A stretch of DNA of 52,075 bases from Clostridia bacterium (GTDB taxonomy: Bacteria > Bacillota > Clostridia > Oscillospirales > Acutalibacteraceae): contig JAFRRP010000054.1 in the NCBI GenBank assembly GCA_017428085.1, positions 1-52,075 of the forward strand, read 5' to 3'. The translations under genes were made by a program, and so were the position numbers. Below are positions 23,794-31,733 of this stretch, in pieces (position 1 is the first letter of the stretch; each line of letters begins with the position of its first letter). Under the pieces are notes generated by a model, which had not been told where the DNA came from, made no database searches, and saw nothing but the letters and a program-made list of their open reading frames with translations.

Positions 23794-24404
23794 ATTTCAC
23801 CTTTGGCGATTGCCACCGCTTGCGCACACTTTTCGCGCACTTCCTCCGGTGTGCCCTTCATCATCCAGCTTCCGCCGACGGCAAAGATCTTGTCCCACAC
23901 GAGATATTCCGCCAGATTGGCGTCGGAGATGCCGCCGGTGGGCAGAAACGTGACCGCCGGGAAAGCGGCCGCCAGCGCCTTCATGGTGCCGAGTCCGCCG
24001 TAGTTGGAGCAGGGGAAGAACTTGATGATGCTGCAGCCGTAGGAAAGCGCCGTCATGATCTCCGTGGGCGTCACGCAGCCGCCGAGATACGGGATATCCC
24101 TCTCATTGCAAAGCTGCGCCGCCTCTTCGGAAAAACCGGGGGAGACGATGAACTTCGCGCCGTAGGAAAGGGCTTCCTCCGCCTGCCGGCGGTTGATGAC
24201 CGTACCGGCGCCGACAAGCATCTGCGGGAACTCTTTTACCGCGATCTGAATGGCTTCCCCCGCGCAGGCGGTGCGGTAGGTGATCTCCGCGATGGGTAAG
24301 CCTCCGTCGCACATGGCCTGTAATTTGGGACGCACCTCGTCAATGGCGTTGAACACCACCACGGGCACCACTCTGTATTGGCGGATGAATTCTTTGGTAT
24401 CCAT
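23790..24404 (-). CDS. eda: 2-dehydro-3-deoxyphosphogluconate (KDPG) / 4-hydroxy-2-oxoglutarate aldolase
   Basis: Class I aldolase splitting KDPG into pyruvate and glyceraldehyde 3-phosphate. The Schiff-base lysine is K128 in CSIIKFFP; E40 in IAEITYRT is the general base; GAGTVINRRQ and FLPTGGIS bind phosphate. 204 aa is the usual length. It is preceded by the SDR gene and its start lies just beyond that gene's stop, with GGGAGT as RBS. Together with the KDG kinase it forms the lower part of the hexuronate route. Confidence 0.95.
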   Translation of the reverse strand: MDTKEFIRQYRVVPVVVFNAIDEVRPKLQAMCDGGLPIAEITYRTACAGEAIQIAVKEFPQMLVGAGTVINRRQAEEALSYGAKFIVSPGFSEEAAQLCNERDIPYLGGCVTPTEIMTALSYGCSIIKFFPCSNYGGLGTMKALAAAFPAVTFLPTGGISDANLAEYLVWDKIFAVGGSWMMKGTPEEVREKCAQAVAIAKGEM

Positions 24405-24405
24405 T

Positions 24406-25239
24406 TTATACTCCCGAATACGCGTTGAAGCCGCCGTCCACCGGGATCACCACGCCGGTGATAAAGCCGCTGGCGTTGTCGTCCGCCAGATACAGCAGCG
24501 TGCCGATCAGCTCGCTGACGTCGCCGAAGCGTCCCATGGGCGTACCCGCAAGGATCTTATGCGTCCGGGCGGTGGGGGAACCGTCGGGGTTGAACAGCAG
24601 CCCGCGGTTCTGATTGCCCACGAAAAAGCCGGGGGCGATGGCGTTGCAGCGAATGCCCACGGGGGCGAAATGCACCGCCAGCCACTCCGTGAAGTTGGAG
24701 ATGCCCGCCTTGGCCGCCGAGTACGCCGGGATCTTGGTCAGCGGGTGGAACGCGTTCATGGAGGACAGGTTGATGATGTTGCCTCCGGTTTCCAGCATAT
24801 CCTTGGCGAAGACCTGCGTGGTGAGGAAAGCTGATGTGATGTTCAGGTCGAACACGAACCGCAGCCCCGCCTCGTCGAGCTTGAAGAAGGTCTTGATATC
24901 GTCGGCGGTCTCTTTTGTCATGTATTCATTGTCGGTGGTGGCCTTGGGGTTGTTGCCGCCCGCGCCGTTGACAAGGAAATTCACCTTGCCCCACTTGGCG
25001 TTGATCTGCGCCTTGGCGGCTTCCAGCGAGGCGGAATCCAGCGCGTTGGTACCGATTGCCAGCGCGTTTTCGCCGATCTCGTCCGCCACTTTTTTCGCGG
25101 CTTCCTCGTTGATGTCCAGCAGCGCCACCTTCGCGCCGCAGGCCGCCAGCGCCTTGGCAAATTCGCTGATGAGCACGCCGCCCGCGCCGGTCAGCGCCAC
25201 GACCTTGTCGGACAGATCAACGGTAAAAGGTAATTTCAT
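24406..25239 (-). CDS. SDR family oxidoreductase (likely D-mannonate/fructuronate reductase type)
   Basis: 277-aa NAD(P)-dependent short-chain dehydrogenase. LTGAGGVLISEFAKAL (16-31) is the nucleotide loop, NGAGG (91-95) the NNAG variant, and S159/S160, Y173 and K177 (YSAAK) the catalytic set. The C-terminus (LYLADDNASGFITG, VIPVDGGFNAYSGV) is typical. It resembles the SDR enzymes called D-mannonate oxidoreductase in Gram-positive uronate operons, and its neighbours (KDG kinase, KDPG aldolase) support this; other 2-keto acid sugars are possible. RBS GGGAGGAAA. Confidence 0.85.
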   Translation of the reverse strand: MKLPFTVDLSDKVVALTGAGGVLISEFAKALAACGAKVALLDINEEAAKKVADEIGENALAIGTNALDSASLEAAKAQINAKWGKVNFLVNGAGGNNPKATTDNEYMTKETADDIKTFFKLDEAGLRFVFDLNITSAFLTTQVFAKDMLETGGNIINLSSMNAFHPLTKIPAYSAAKAGISNFTEWLAVHFAPVGIRCNAIAPGFFVGNQNRGLLFNPDGSPTARTHKILAGTPMGRFGDVSELIGTLLYLADDNASGFITGVVIPVDGGFNAYSGV

Positions 25240-25266
25240 ATTTATTTTCCTCCCAGTATGGATTTT

Positions 25267-26361
25267 TTATCTGTTTACTCTGGCGGAGCCGCCCTTGACG
25301 ATGTTCTCCACTTCCTTCAGCACGGCGGTGGAGGTATCGCCCGGGGTGGTCATGGCCAGCGCCCCGTGGGCGATGCCATAGTTGACGGCCTTTTCCGGGT
25401 CGCCGAAAGTCATCAGCCCGTAGATCAGGCCGCTGGCGAAGGAATCCCCGCCGCCCACGCGGTCATAGATCTCAAGGTCCGGCAGCTCTATGCCCCGGAT
25501 GACCTTGCCGTCGGCGTACACCATGGCGGACCAGTCGTTGACGCTGGCGGTGCGCACGGTGCGCAGCGTGGTGGCGATCACCTTGAAATTGGGGTAGACC
25601 TTCGTCACTTCCCCCAGCATTTTGGCGTAGCCGTCAAGGTTCAGTTCCTTCAGGTTGGCGTCGTTGCCCTCGATCTCAAAGCCGAGGCAGGCGGTGAAGT
25701 CCTCCTCGTTGCCGATCATCACGTCCACGTATGGCGCGATGCGTTTGTTGACCTCCCGCGCCTTTTCCTGTCCGCCGATGGATCTCCACAGCGAGGGGCG
25801 GTAGTTCAAGTCATAGGAGACGATCGTACCGTATTTCTTGGCGGCTTTGACCGCTTCAATTGCCACCTCGGCGGTCGTATCGGAAAGCGCCGCAAAAATG
25901 CCGCCGGTGTGCAGCCAGCGCACGCCCAGCGTACCGAAGATGTGATCCCAGTCCACGTCGCCGGGCTTCATCTGCGAGACAGCGGTATTGCCCCGGTCGG
26001 AAACGCCGGAGGCCCCGCGTACGCCGAAGCCGCGTTCGGTGAAGTTGAGACCGTTGCGCACGGCGCGGCCGATGCCGTCGTAGGGCACCCATTGGATCAG
26101 GGACGTATCCACGCCGCCCTGTAAAATAAAATCTTCCAGCAATCTGCCCACGTCGTTGTCCGCGAAGGCGGTCACCACGGCGGTCTTCAGCCCGAAGCAG
26201 CGCCGCAGGCCTCTGGCCACGTTATACTCGCCGCCGCCTTCCCACACGCGGAATTGCCGGGCGTTGCGCACGCGCATATCGCCCGGGTCCAGCCGCAGCA
26301 TGATCTCGCCCAGCGCGATCATGTCAAAGGCACAGTCTTCTTTCTTGCGAAGCGTCATCAT
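25267..26361 (-). CDS. kdgK: PfkB-family sugar kinase, probable 2-keto-3-deoxygluconate kinase
   Basis: Ribokinase-fold kinase, 364 aa. MIALGEIMLRLDPGDMRVRN and the GGGEYNVARGLRRCFG segment are at the N-terminus; the C-terminal signature VGGGDSFASGL has the catalytic aspartate D306. Phosphorylation of KDG to KDPG is inferred from similarity of the N-terminal motif and from the adjacent KDPG aldolase. Two consecutive ATG codons (26361 and 26358) are both possible starts. About 45 residues are inserted relative to the shortest PfkB kinases. Confidence 0.85.
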   Translation of the reverse strand: MMTLRKKEDCAFDMIALGEIMLRLDPGDMRVRNARQFRVWEGGGEYNVARGLRRCFGLKTAVVTAFADNDVGRLLEDFILQGGVDTSLIQWVPYDGIGRAVRNGLNFTERGFGVRGASGVSDRGNTAVSQMKPGDVDWDHIFGTLGVRWLHTGGIFAALSDTTAEVAIEAVKAAKKYGTIVSYDLNYRPSLWRSIGGQEKAREVNKRIAPYVDVMIGNEEDFTACLGFEIEGNDANLKELNLDGYAKMLGEVTKVYPNFKVIATTLRTVRTASVNDWSAMVYADGKVIRGIELPDLEIYDRVGGGDSFASGLIYGLMTFGDPEKAVNYGIAHGALAMTTPGDTSTAVLKEVENIVKGGSARVNR

Positions 26362-26374
26362 AAAGCGTTATCTC

Positions 26375-27172
26375 TTAATACTCGGAAATGATCCGGATGC
26401 GGTTGATGGCGGCGTAGGCCTTGGCTGTGAACTGCTCCACGCTTAAGTTGCGGTACTTGTCGCTGCCCTCGTGCGGCAGGTCGATCTCCAGCATCAGCGT
26501 GGACTGGATATCGTAGCGGTGGATCAGGTCCGCCGTGTGGCGGAAGTCGATGCACCCGTCGTAGGGCAGGATGTGGTCGTCGCCGTTATACACGCAGTTG
26601 TTGTCGTGGATGTGGGTGGCGATGCAGCGGTTGGGGAACAGCGGCAGGTACTCGCGCCCGTGAGCGAAGCACTTTTCGTGGCCCACGTCCCAGCAGAAGC
26701 CCACGTTGGTCTCGGGACCGTACATTTCCAGAATGGTGGCGATGTTGCCCAGCAGCCGCTGGTTCTCCACGGCGATGCGGATGTTCTTTTTCGCCGCGTA
26801 GTTGACAAATTCGTCAAAGCGCTTGCGGCCGATATCCGTCACCGTCGGCGCGTCCTCCTTGGAGCTTAAATGCGTGATGATGATCGGGATGCCGTATTCC
26901 GCCGCCAGATCCACCGAACGGAAGAAGTTTTCCAGCGCGAGGGAAGAGGAACCGGGCGTGTCCAGCCACAGGTCGTTGATCTTGTCCCACGGGGCGTGAA
27001 GGTAGTCGTAGGAGAGCCCCTTTTCCTGACACAGCTTGCTGATATGGCGGATGTAATCCTCGTCGAGGCCGCAGGTGAAGACCGCTTCAAACCCGGTGGC
27101 CGCGATGCAGTTGAAAAAGCTGTCCACGCCGTAGATAACGTTCTGATCGATATTGATGCCGACTTTTCTCAT
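26375..27172 (-). CDS. Sugar phosphate isomerase/epimerase (TIM barrel)
   Basis: 265-aa protein of the xylose-isomerase-like TIM-barrel family. Metal-site candidates: E at IAVENQRL, D in GFCWDVGHEK, H in THIHDNN and E in LMLEIDLPHEGS. Such proteins isomerise or epimerise sugars and sugar acids. First gene of the operon with KDG kinase, SDR, aldolase and sialidase, so it probably prepares the entry sugar. The exact reaction is unknown. RBS AAAGGAG. Confidence 0.85.
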   Translation of the reverse strand: MRKVGINIDQNVIYGVDSFFNCIAATGFEAVFTCGLDEDYIRHISKLCQEKGLSYDYLHAPWDKINDLWLDTPGSSSLALENFFRSVDLAAEYGIPIIITHLSSKEDAPTVTDIGRKRFDEFVNYAAKKNIRIAVENQRLLGNIATILEMYGPETNVGFCWDVGHEKCFAHGREYLPLFPNRCIATHIHDNNCVYNGDDHILPYDGCIDFRHTADLIHRYDIQSTLMLEIDLPHEGSDKYRNLSVEQFTAKAYAAINRIRIISEY

Positions 27173-27202
27173 GGTACCGCTCCTTTAAATATATATACTG
27201 TT

Positions 27203-27231
27203 ATTCTACCATCGTTGCCGGGAATAGTCAA
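27203..27231 (-). promoter_or_regulatory. Promoter of the KDG/sialidase operon
   Basis: Minus strand TTGACT (27231-27226) and TAGAAT (27208-27203), 17-base spacer, 31 bases upstream of the first ATG. Confidence 0.8.
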
Positions 27232-27265
27232 TAGCTATCGGACTGTTGAAGAGTTATGACGTAAG

Positions 27266-27300
27266 AAAAAAAAGAATCCGAACGGTCTTCATTCGGATTC
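27266..27300 (-). terminator. Terminator of the glmU-rnmV operon
   Basis: Minus-strand stem GAATCCGAA (27300-27292 with 27282-27274, perfect 9 bp) followed by eight T (27273-27266). It ends the operon right before the next promoter. Confidence 0.93.
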
Positions 27301-27309
27301 GTGTCATGA

Positions 27310-27903
27310 TTATTCAAACGTGATCGACAGAGGTATTTCAAGTATATGCGTGTCGGCGGTCTGTTGGGTCATGCCGCTGGTGTAGATGATCTCGATGACG
27401 GGAGAGAGGGACTTCGTGTCTGCGGCGGTAAAGGTCAGCTCCGCTTTCCATTCTACCTCCGCCGGTTCGCCGTCCTTGACCGGCAGCAGCAGGTCGTTCA
27501 GCGTCAGCCCGTCGCAGTTTTCGTTTTGCGGCCGGAATACGATGTTGTCGTAATCGATGCCGGTAACGCGCACGCTGTCGATCCGGCCGTAGAAATCCGC
27601 CTGCGTCTTTTCGGCGGAAATGTAAAACGAAACCGTATAATCCTGCGGGCCGCTTTTCGGTTTTTTCAGCGTGAATTCCGTGTTTTCCACGGCAAAATCG
27701 ATGCGGTCCACGATCTGCCGTCTGAAGCTGCCGGAGGTCGCTTTCGGCGCCTGCCCGGTTTTGATCGCCCACACCGTAACGGGCACGGCGATCACCAGCG
27801 CCGCGCAGATGATCATGCTGAACAGCGTCGATTTTTTCACTGGGCTCGCACCTCCTTGCCGTATTTTCGGTTCTATTGTAGCTTTATTCTTCGTTTCTGT
27901 CAA
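27310..27903 (-). CDS. Membrane-anchored protein of unknown function
   Basis: 197 aa: a basic cytoplasmic tail (1-25), one membrane segment (about 27-47, FSMIICAALVIAVPVTVWAI) and an extracytoplasmic domain of about 150 residues rich in beta-type alternation (DYTVSFYISAEK, VEWKAELTFTA). The orientation is inferred from the basic N-terminus. No family recognised. It overlaps the 3' end of rnmV by 20 bp, with AAGGAGGTG upstream, and is the last gene of the glmU operon. Confidence 0.75.
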   Translation of the reverse strand: MTETKNKATIEPKIRQGGASPVKKSTLFSMIICAALVIAVPVTVWAIKTGQAPKATSGSFRRQIVDRIDFAVENTEFTLKKPKSGPQDYTVSFYISAEKTQADFYGRIDSVRVTGIDYDNIVFRPQNENCDGLTLNDLLLPVKDGEPAEVEWKAELTFTAADTKSLSPVIEIIYTSGMTQQTADTHILEIPLSITFE

Positions 27904-28480
27904 CCGGAAAAAGTTTGTCGAATTCTTCCCGCGTCATAAAAACGTTCAGCGCCTGCAAAAAGCTCTTGCCCGTCAGCCGTGCGGGCAGTCCCAACTGCCG
28001 CAGCAACGTGCGGCGTTTTTCCGCGGAATCCGGTTTTCCCGTCAGCCCCGCGTCGAACAGGTCCGCCGTGGTGATCTCCCGGCGGGGGACGGCGTTGCCC
28101 CCTTCCTCAAACGCGCCGCAGCGTTGCAGCGCTTCTTCCAGCGCGACGGTATCCATACCCTCTACGCCCAGCTTGCCCTCCCTGGAGGGGGCGTCCTTGC
28201 GGCGTTCCTTGCCGTAGATATCGGGGATATAGGCGTGGACGATCTGTTCCTCCGGCACGATGTTTTTCAGATAATTCCGTATTTTGAAGCCCGCCGCGTC
28301 GGAATCCGTCAGGATCAGCAGCCCCTTCTCCGCCGCCAGCTTTTTCAGGAACCGCTGTTTCTCTTTATCGGAAAAAATGCCGAACCCCTCCGTGGTGACG
28401 ATCAGCGCGTCCACCACGGCTGCCAGCCGTATCTTATCGTATTTTCCCTCCACGATCACAGCCCTTTGCGTCGTTACCAT
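27884..28480 (-). CDS. rnmV: Ribonuclease M5
   Basis: RNase M5 trims the ends of 5S rRNA precursors together with ribosomal protein L18. The N-terminal Toprim domain shows AVIVEGKYDKIRL with the catalytic glutamate and LLILTDSDAAG with the DxD pair; a GMDTVALEEAL element and a C-terminal helical part follow. ATG at 28480 is chosen because GAAGGAGA precedes it; an ATG at 28501 (seven codons earlier) has no RBS. 198 aa fits the family. It follows holA closely. Confidence 0.9.
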   Translation of the reverse strand: MVTTQRAVIVEGKYDKIRLAAVVDALIVTTEGFGIFSDKEKQRFLKKLAAEKGLLILTDSDAAGFKIRNYLKNIVPEEQIVHAYIPDIYGKERRKDAPSREGKLGVEGMDTVALEEALQRCGAFEEGGNAVPRREITTADLFDAGLTGKPDSAEKRRTLLRQLGLPARLTGKSFLQALNVFMTREEFDKLFPVDRNEE

Positions 28481-28501
28481 CGGTTCTCCTTCATTCCGCA
28501 T

Positions 28502-29545
28502 TCATTTGCAGCTCGCCAGCTTCGCGATGGTCTCCGTCATCAGTATCTGCGGGTCGGCCTTCGTGCTTTTTGATGTTACGTCCGCTTCCGATAAAACCTC
28601 GATCGCCTTATGGATCTGTGATATACTGCTTTTCCGGGCGAAGGCCGCGATCTTGTTGAAGCGGTAGGAATAGCTGCCCGTGTAGCCGAAGCTTTCTGCA
28701 AAATCGGCATAACCCCTGCCTGCGTTCAGCGCCGTTTTGTAGCGGTAGATATCCACGTAAGAAGAGGCCAGCGCCCCCAGCATGGGCTGCAGCTCCGCCT
28801 TCTGCCGGAACAGCTCGTTTGCCTTGGCAAAGGCCTTGTCCGTATCGCCGCTGAACAGCGCGGCGCTGATATCGAACACCGACGCCTCCACGCTTTTCAC
28901 CGCGGTGGTATCGATCATCTCCCGCGTGACGGGCTGCCCTTCGGAATAGGCGCACAGCTTATTGAATTCGTTCAGCAGCGTCTGCATGTCGTCGCCCACG
29001 CACTCCACGAAATACTGCGCCTCCGGCAGGGCGATCTCCGTGCCGCGGTCTTTGGCGCGTTTCACCAGCATGGCGGCGATCTTGGCGGGGGAACGGTGAT
29101 CCAATTGAATCGCCGCGCCGTATTTGATGAACAGCTTCACGACGTTGTTCCATTTGGCGCTCTTCTTGACGTTGTACTCCACGGGCAGCGTGGAATAGAA
29201 AAAGATCATCACCGTAGTCTCCGGTACGTCCGCCAGCTTCTTTTCAAAGTCTTTCATTTCCTCCTTGCGCAGGTCGCACAGGGGGTAGTTCCGCACCAGC
29301 AGGCAGGTCTTTTCCGCCATCATCGGCAGGTTGTCCGCATCGGCGAAAACGTCGTCAAGATCCGTTTCCGCGTCCTGGTAGACGTGAAAATTGAAGGTCC
29401 TCAAGCTCTCGTCCACGGTTTGGGCCACCAGCTTGTCGCAGTAGTAGTCCTTCAGGAAACCGTCGTCCCCGTAGATGATAAAGATATGGAGATCGGATTT
29501 TGTTTTCAGCAGCTTCGCAAAGCCGTCTTCTTCCAGCAGCGGCAT
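28502..29545 (-). CDS. holA: DNA polymerase III subunit delta
   Basis: Clamp-loader subunit that opens the beta ring during replication. IFIIYGDDGFLKDYYCDKL (the non-catalytic AAA-like start), NNVVKLFIKYGA and the C-terminal ADVTSKSTKADPQ element are typical. The 397-codon open frame begins at 29695, but its first 50 codons are not family-like; ATG 29545, after AAGGAAGGA, gives 347 aa. Directly downstream of comEC, a very common order. Confidence 0.9.
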   Translation of the reverse strand: MPLLEEDGFAKLLKTKSDLHIFIIYGDDGFLKDYYCDKLVAQTVDESLRTFNFHVYQDAETDLDDVFADADNLPMMAEKTCLLVRNYPLCDLRKEEMKDFEKKLADVPETTVMIFFYSTLPVEYNVKKSAKWNNVVKLFIKYGAAIQLDHRSPAKIAAMLVKRAKDRGTEIALPEAQYFVECVGDDMQTLLNEFNKLCAYSEGQPVTREMIDTTAVKSVEASVFDISAALFSGDTDKAFAKANELFRQKAELQPMLGALASSYVDIYRYKTALNAGRGYADFAESFGYTGSYSYRFNKIAAFARKSSISQIHKAIEVLSEADVTSKSTKADPQILMTETIAKLASCK

Positions 29546-29561
29546 ATTCGATCCTTCCTTT

Positions 29562-31733
29562 TTATGAAGAATGATGTTTGAACAGCAAGGTGATCCCGCC
29601 TGTATCGGCGGTGGAAACGGCGTTCTCCGGCAGTCCCAGCGCTTCGGCGGATTTGTCCGACAGCACGACGACGGAGCCAAACCGCGCGGCGTCAAGAGTT
29701 ACGGGGATCATGCCCCGGCAGATCAGATAATCGCCGGAAAGATACGTCTCGTCCCTGCCGGTGAAATCGGAGGCCGGGTACAGGCAGAACACCAACTTTA
29801 CGCCGTTGACGGTCATCACGCCCGCGCAGAAATCCTCCCGCGTCTCATAGGAAAGATGTAATCCGGGGAACAGCTCACCGTCAAATGCGTCCGTATAGAC
29901 GGTGTGTTCCGGCAGATTTTTCCCCGTCTGCGCGTTCATCGGCAGCAGCAGATTATCCGGCGGAATGCCCTTCAGCAGTCGGTTCAGGTTGGCGCTTTCC
30001 GTCTTGCCGTTTCGCGGTACCACAACGAAATCCGGCGTGAACACTGCCTTGGACTGCAGCAGGTCGCGGCAGTCTGCGAAAACGTCGTAATCGCCGCCGC
30101 AGCCCAGCACCAGCGACCGCGCGCCCGTGCCGGAGGTCACGGCCACCATGGTGGCGTTGCCCGTATCCGGGATATACACCGTGTAATCCTTCGCGGTCAT
30201 GCCCGTGATGACGATGCCGGTCAGCAGGGCGGCCGCCCAAATGCCCAGCAGTACGTTCAATACCACCGCGCGGGACGTTTTTATCTTGTAACGCAGCAGC
30301 AGGATCGCCGCGGCGGTGATCACGAACCAGACGGCGATATAGCCTTCCCGCAGCGGGATTATGGTAAATTTAAGCTCGGCAGCCCCTTTGGAAAGCTTCA
30401 CGATGGCGTTGGTCAGCGCCGCGCTGACGGTATACACGCCCCGCGTCAGCATCCATCCGGACGGCAGCACCGCGCCTACGGCGGAGGATATCATCATCAG
30501 CTCGGCGATGGGCGTGCAGATCAGGCTCATGACCGGGGCAAGCGCCGCCATGTAGCCGAAGAAATAGGCGGAGCAGGGGATCGTGGCGAACAGAACGACG
30601 ACGCCCAGCAACAGCTCTTCCCGTTTGGAAAACAACGCCTCTTTGATCAGCTTGCCCTCGGCGCTTTTGAATTCATACAGCAGCGGGAACACGCCGACGA
30701 TGGCAAAGGTCGCGATGAACGACAGCAAAAACGACACGTTACCCGCCAGCCACGGATCGACGACCAGCATGACCGTCGCGGAAGCGCCCAGCGAGTTCAG
30801 CGGATCGGCGTGGCGGCGTATCAGGTTGGCGATACACAGCAGCGACAGCATGAAGCCCGCGCGGATCACGGAGGGGCTGAAGCCGGTAAAGGCGGCGTAT
30901 ACCCAAATGAACAGCAGCACGAACAGGTTCGGCAGCAGCCGGATGCGGGAGCGCTTCTGCAATATGCGGAAGATGATCCCCGTCCAAAGCGCCAGATGCA
31001 TGCCGGAAACGGCAAACAGATGCGAAATGCCGCTTTTGCGGAAAGCTGTCCTGATCCCGTCCGGGATGTCCGTGCGGTCGCCGGTGACGATGGCGGAGCT
31101 GACGGCCGCCAGCTCGCTTTCCACGTGCGCCGCCGCCTTGCTTTGGATCTGCTGTCGAAGCTCCTTCAGCCGGAACAGCGGGGAACGGCTTTCCGGTTCC
31201 GTTACCGTGAGTCCGCCTCGGGCGAACGCGGAAAGCCACGCGCCGTTGGAAAGGGTGTGGTAAAAGAACCGGTCCTTCTCGTCGGTGGAACAGAACAGCT
31301 CGGAGGCGGTCAGCGTGACCGTGTCCTCCGGCAGGGGATAACTGCCGTCTGTGAAATATACCGTGACGGAGTACCTTGTAGTTTTCCCGTCGATGACGCA
31401 GTTTTTCAGTACCACGCCCTTGGAGGCGGGGTGGTCCTGAGGAAAATCCTTTACCGTGCCGGAAAGGAAAACGTCATCACCGACGTACCGCAGCGAGGGG
31501 GCGTAGACCAGCCCGTTGGCCGCGCTCAGCAGCAGCGCGCCCGTGACGAATGCCGCTGTAAAAGTCAGCAGGTACGGCGCGGCGTTCGTTCGGCGCAGCA
31601 GCGCGATCACGCAGACGGCGATCATGACCGGCGCGATCGCATAGGACAGCTTTACGCCGCACAGCATCAGCAGCGAAAGCGTGCCCAACAGGGAAAAGCC
31701 GAAAGCGGCGGCCTTCCGTTTGACGCCCGTCAT
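29562..31733 (-). CDS. comEC: ComEC/Rec2-family DNA uptake channel, C-terminal domain degenerate
   Basis: Polytopic protein of 723 aa that would form the inner-membrane channel for transforming DNA. Order: N-terminal membrane segments with a soluble loop (about 85-190), then the competence domain with HLFAVSGMHLALWTGII, FSPSVIRAGFM and about eight membrane segments, then a soluble C-terminal domain from about 510. In most ComEC proteins that domain is a metallo-beta-lactamase fold with DVGQGDA and HxHxDH. Here the first is IPDTGNATMVA and no HxHxDH exists anywhere (VVVPRNGKTESANL at the corresponding place), so it is unlikely to be a nuclease. Start overlaps the mfd stop (ATGA). Confidence 0.9.
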   Translation of the reverse strand: MTGVKRKAAAFGFSLLGTLSLLMLCGVKLSYAIAPVMIAVCVIALLRRTNAAPYLLTFTAAFVTGALLLSAANGLVYAPSLRYVGDDVFLSGTVKDFPQDHPASKGVVLKNCVIDGKTTRYSVTVYFTDGSYPLPEDTVTLTASELFCSTDEKDRFFYHTLSNGAWLSAFARGGLTVTEPESRSPLFRLKELRQQIQSKAAAHVESELAAVSSAIVTGDRTDIPDGIRTAFRKSGISHLFAVSGMHLALWTGIIFRILQKRSRIRLLPNLFVLLFIWVYAAFTGFSPSVIRAGFMLSLLCIANLIRRHADPLNSLGASATVMLVVDPWLAGNVSFLLSFIATFAIVGVFPLLYEFKSAEGKLIKEALFSKREELLLGVVVLFATIPCSAYFFGYMAALAPVMSLICTPIAELMMISSAVGAVLPSGWMLTRGVYTVSAALTNAIVKLSKGAAELKFTIIPLREGYIAVWFVITAAAILLLRYKIKTSRAVVLNVLLGIWAAALLTGIVITGMTAKDYTVYIPDTGNATMVAVTSGTGARSLVLGCGGDYDVFADCRDLLQSKAVFTPDFVVVPRNGKTESANLNRLLKGIPPDNLLLPMNAQTGKNLPEHTVYTDAFDGELFPGLHLSYETREDFCAGVMTVNGVKLVFCLYPASDFTGRDETYLSGDYLICRGMIPVTLDAARFGSVVVLSDKSAEALGLPENAVSTADTGGITLLFKHHSS

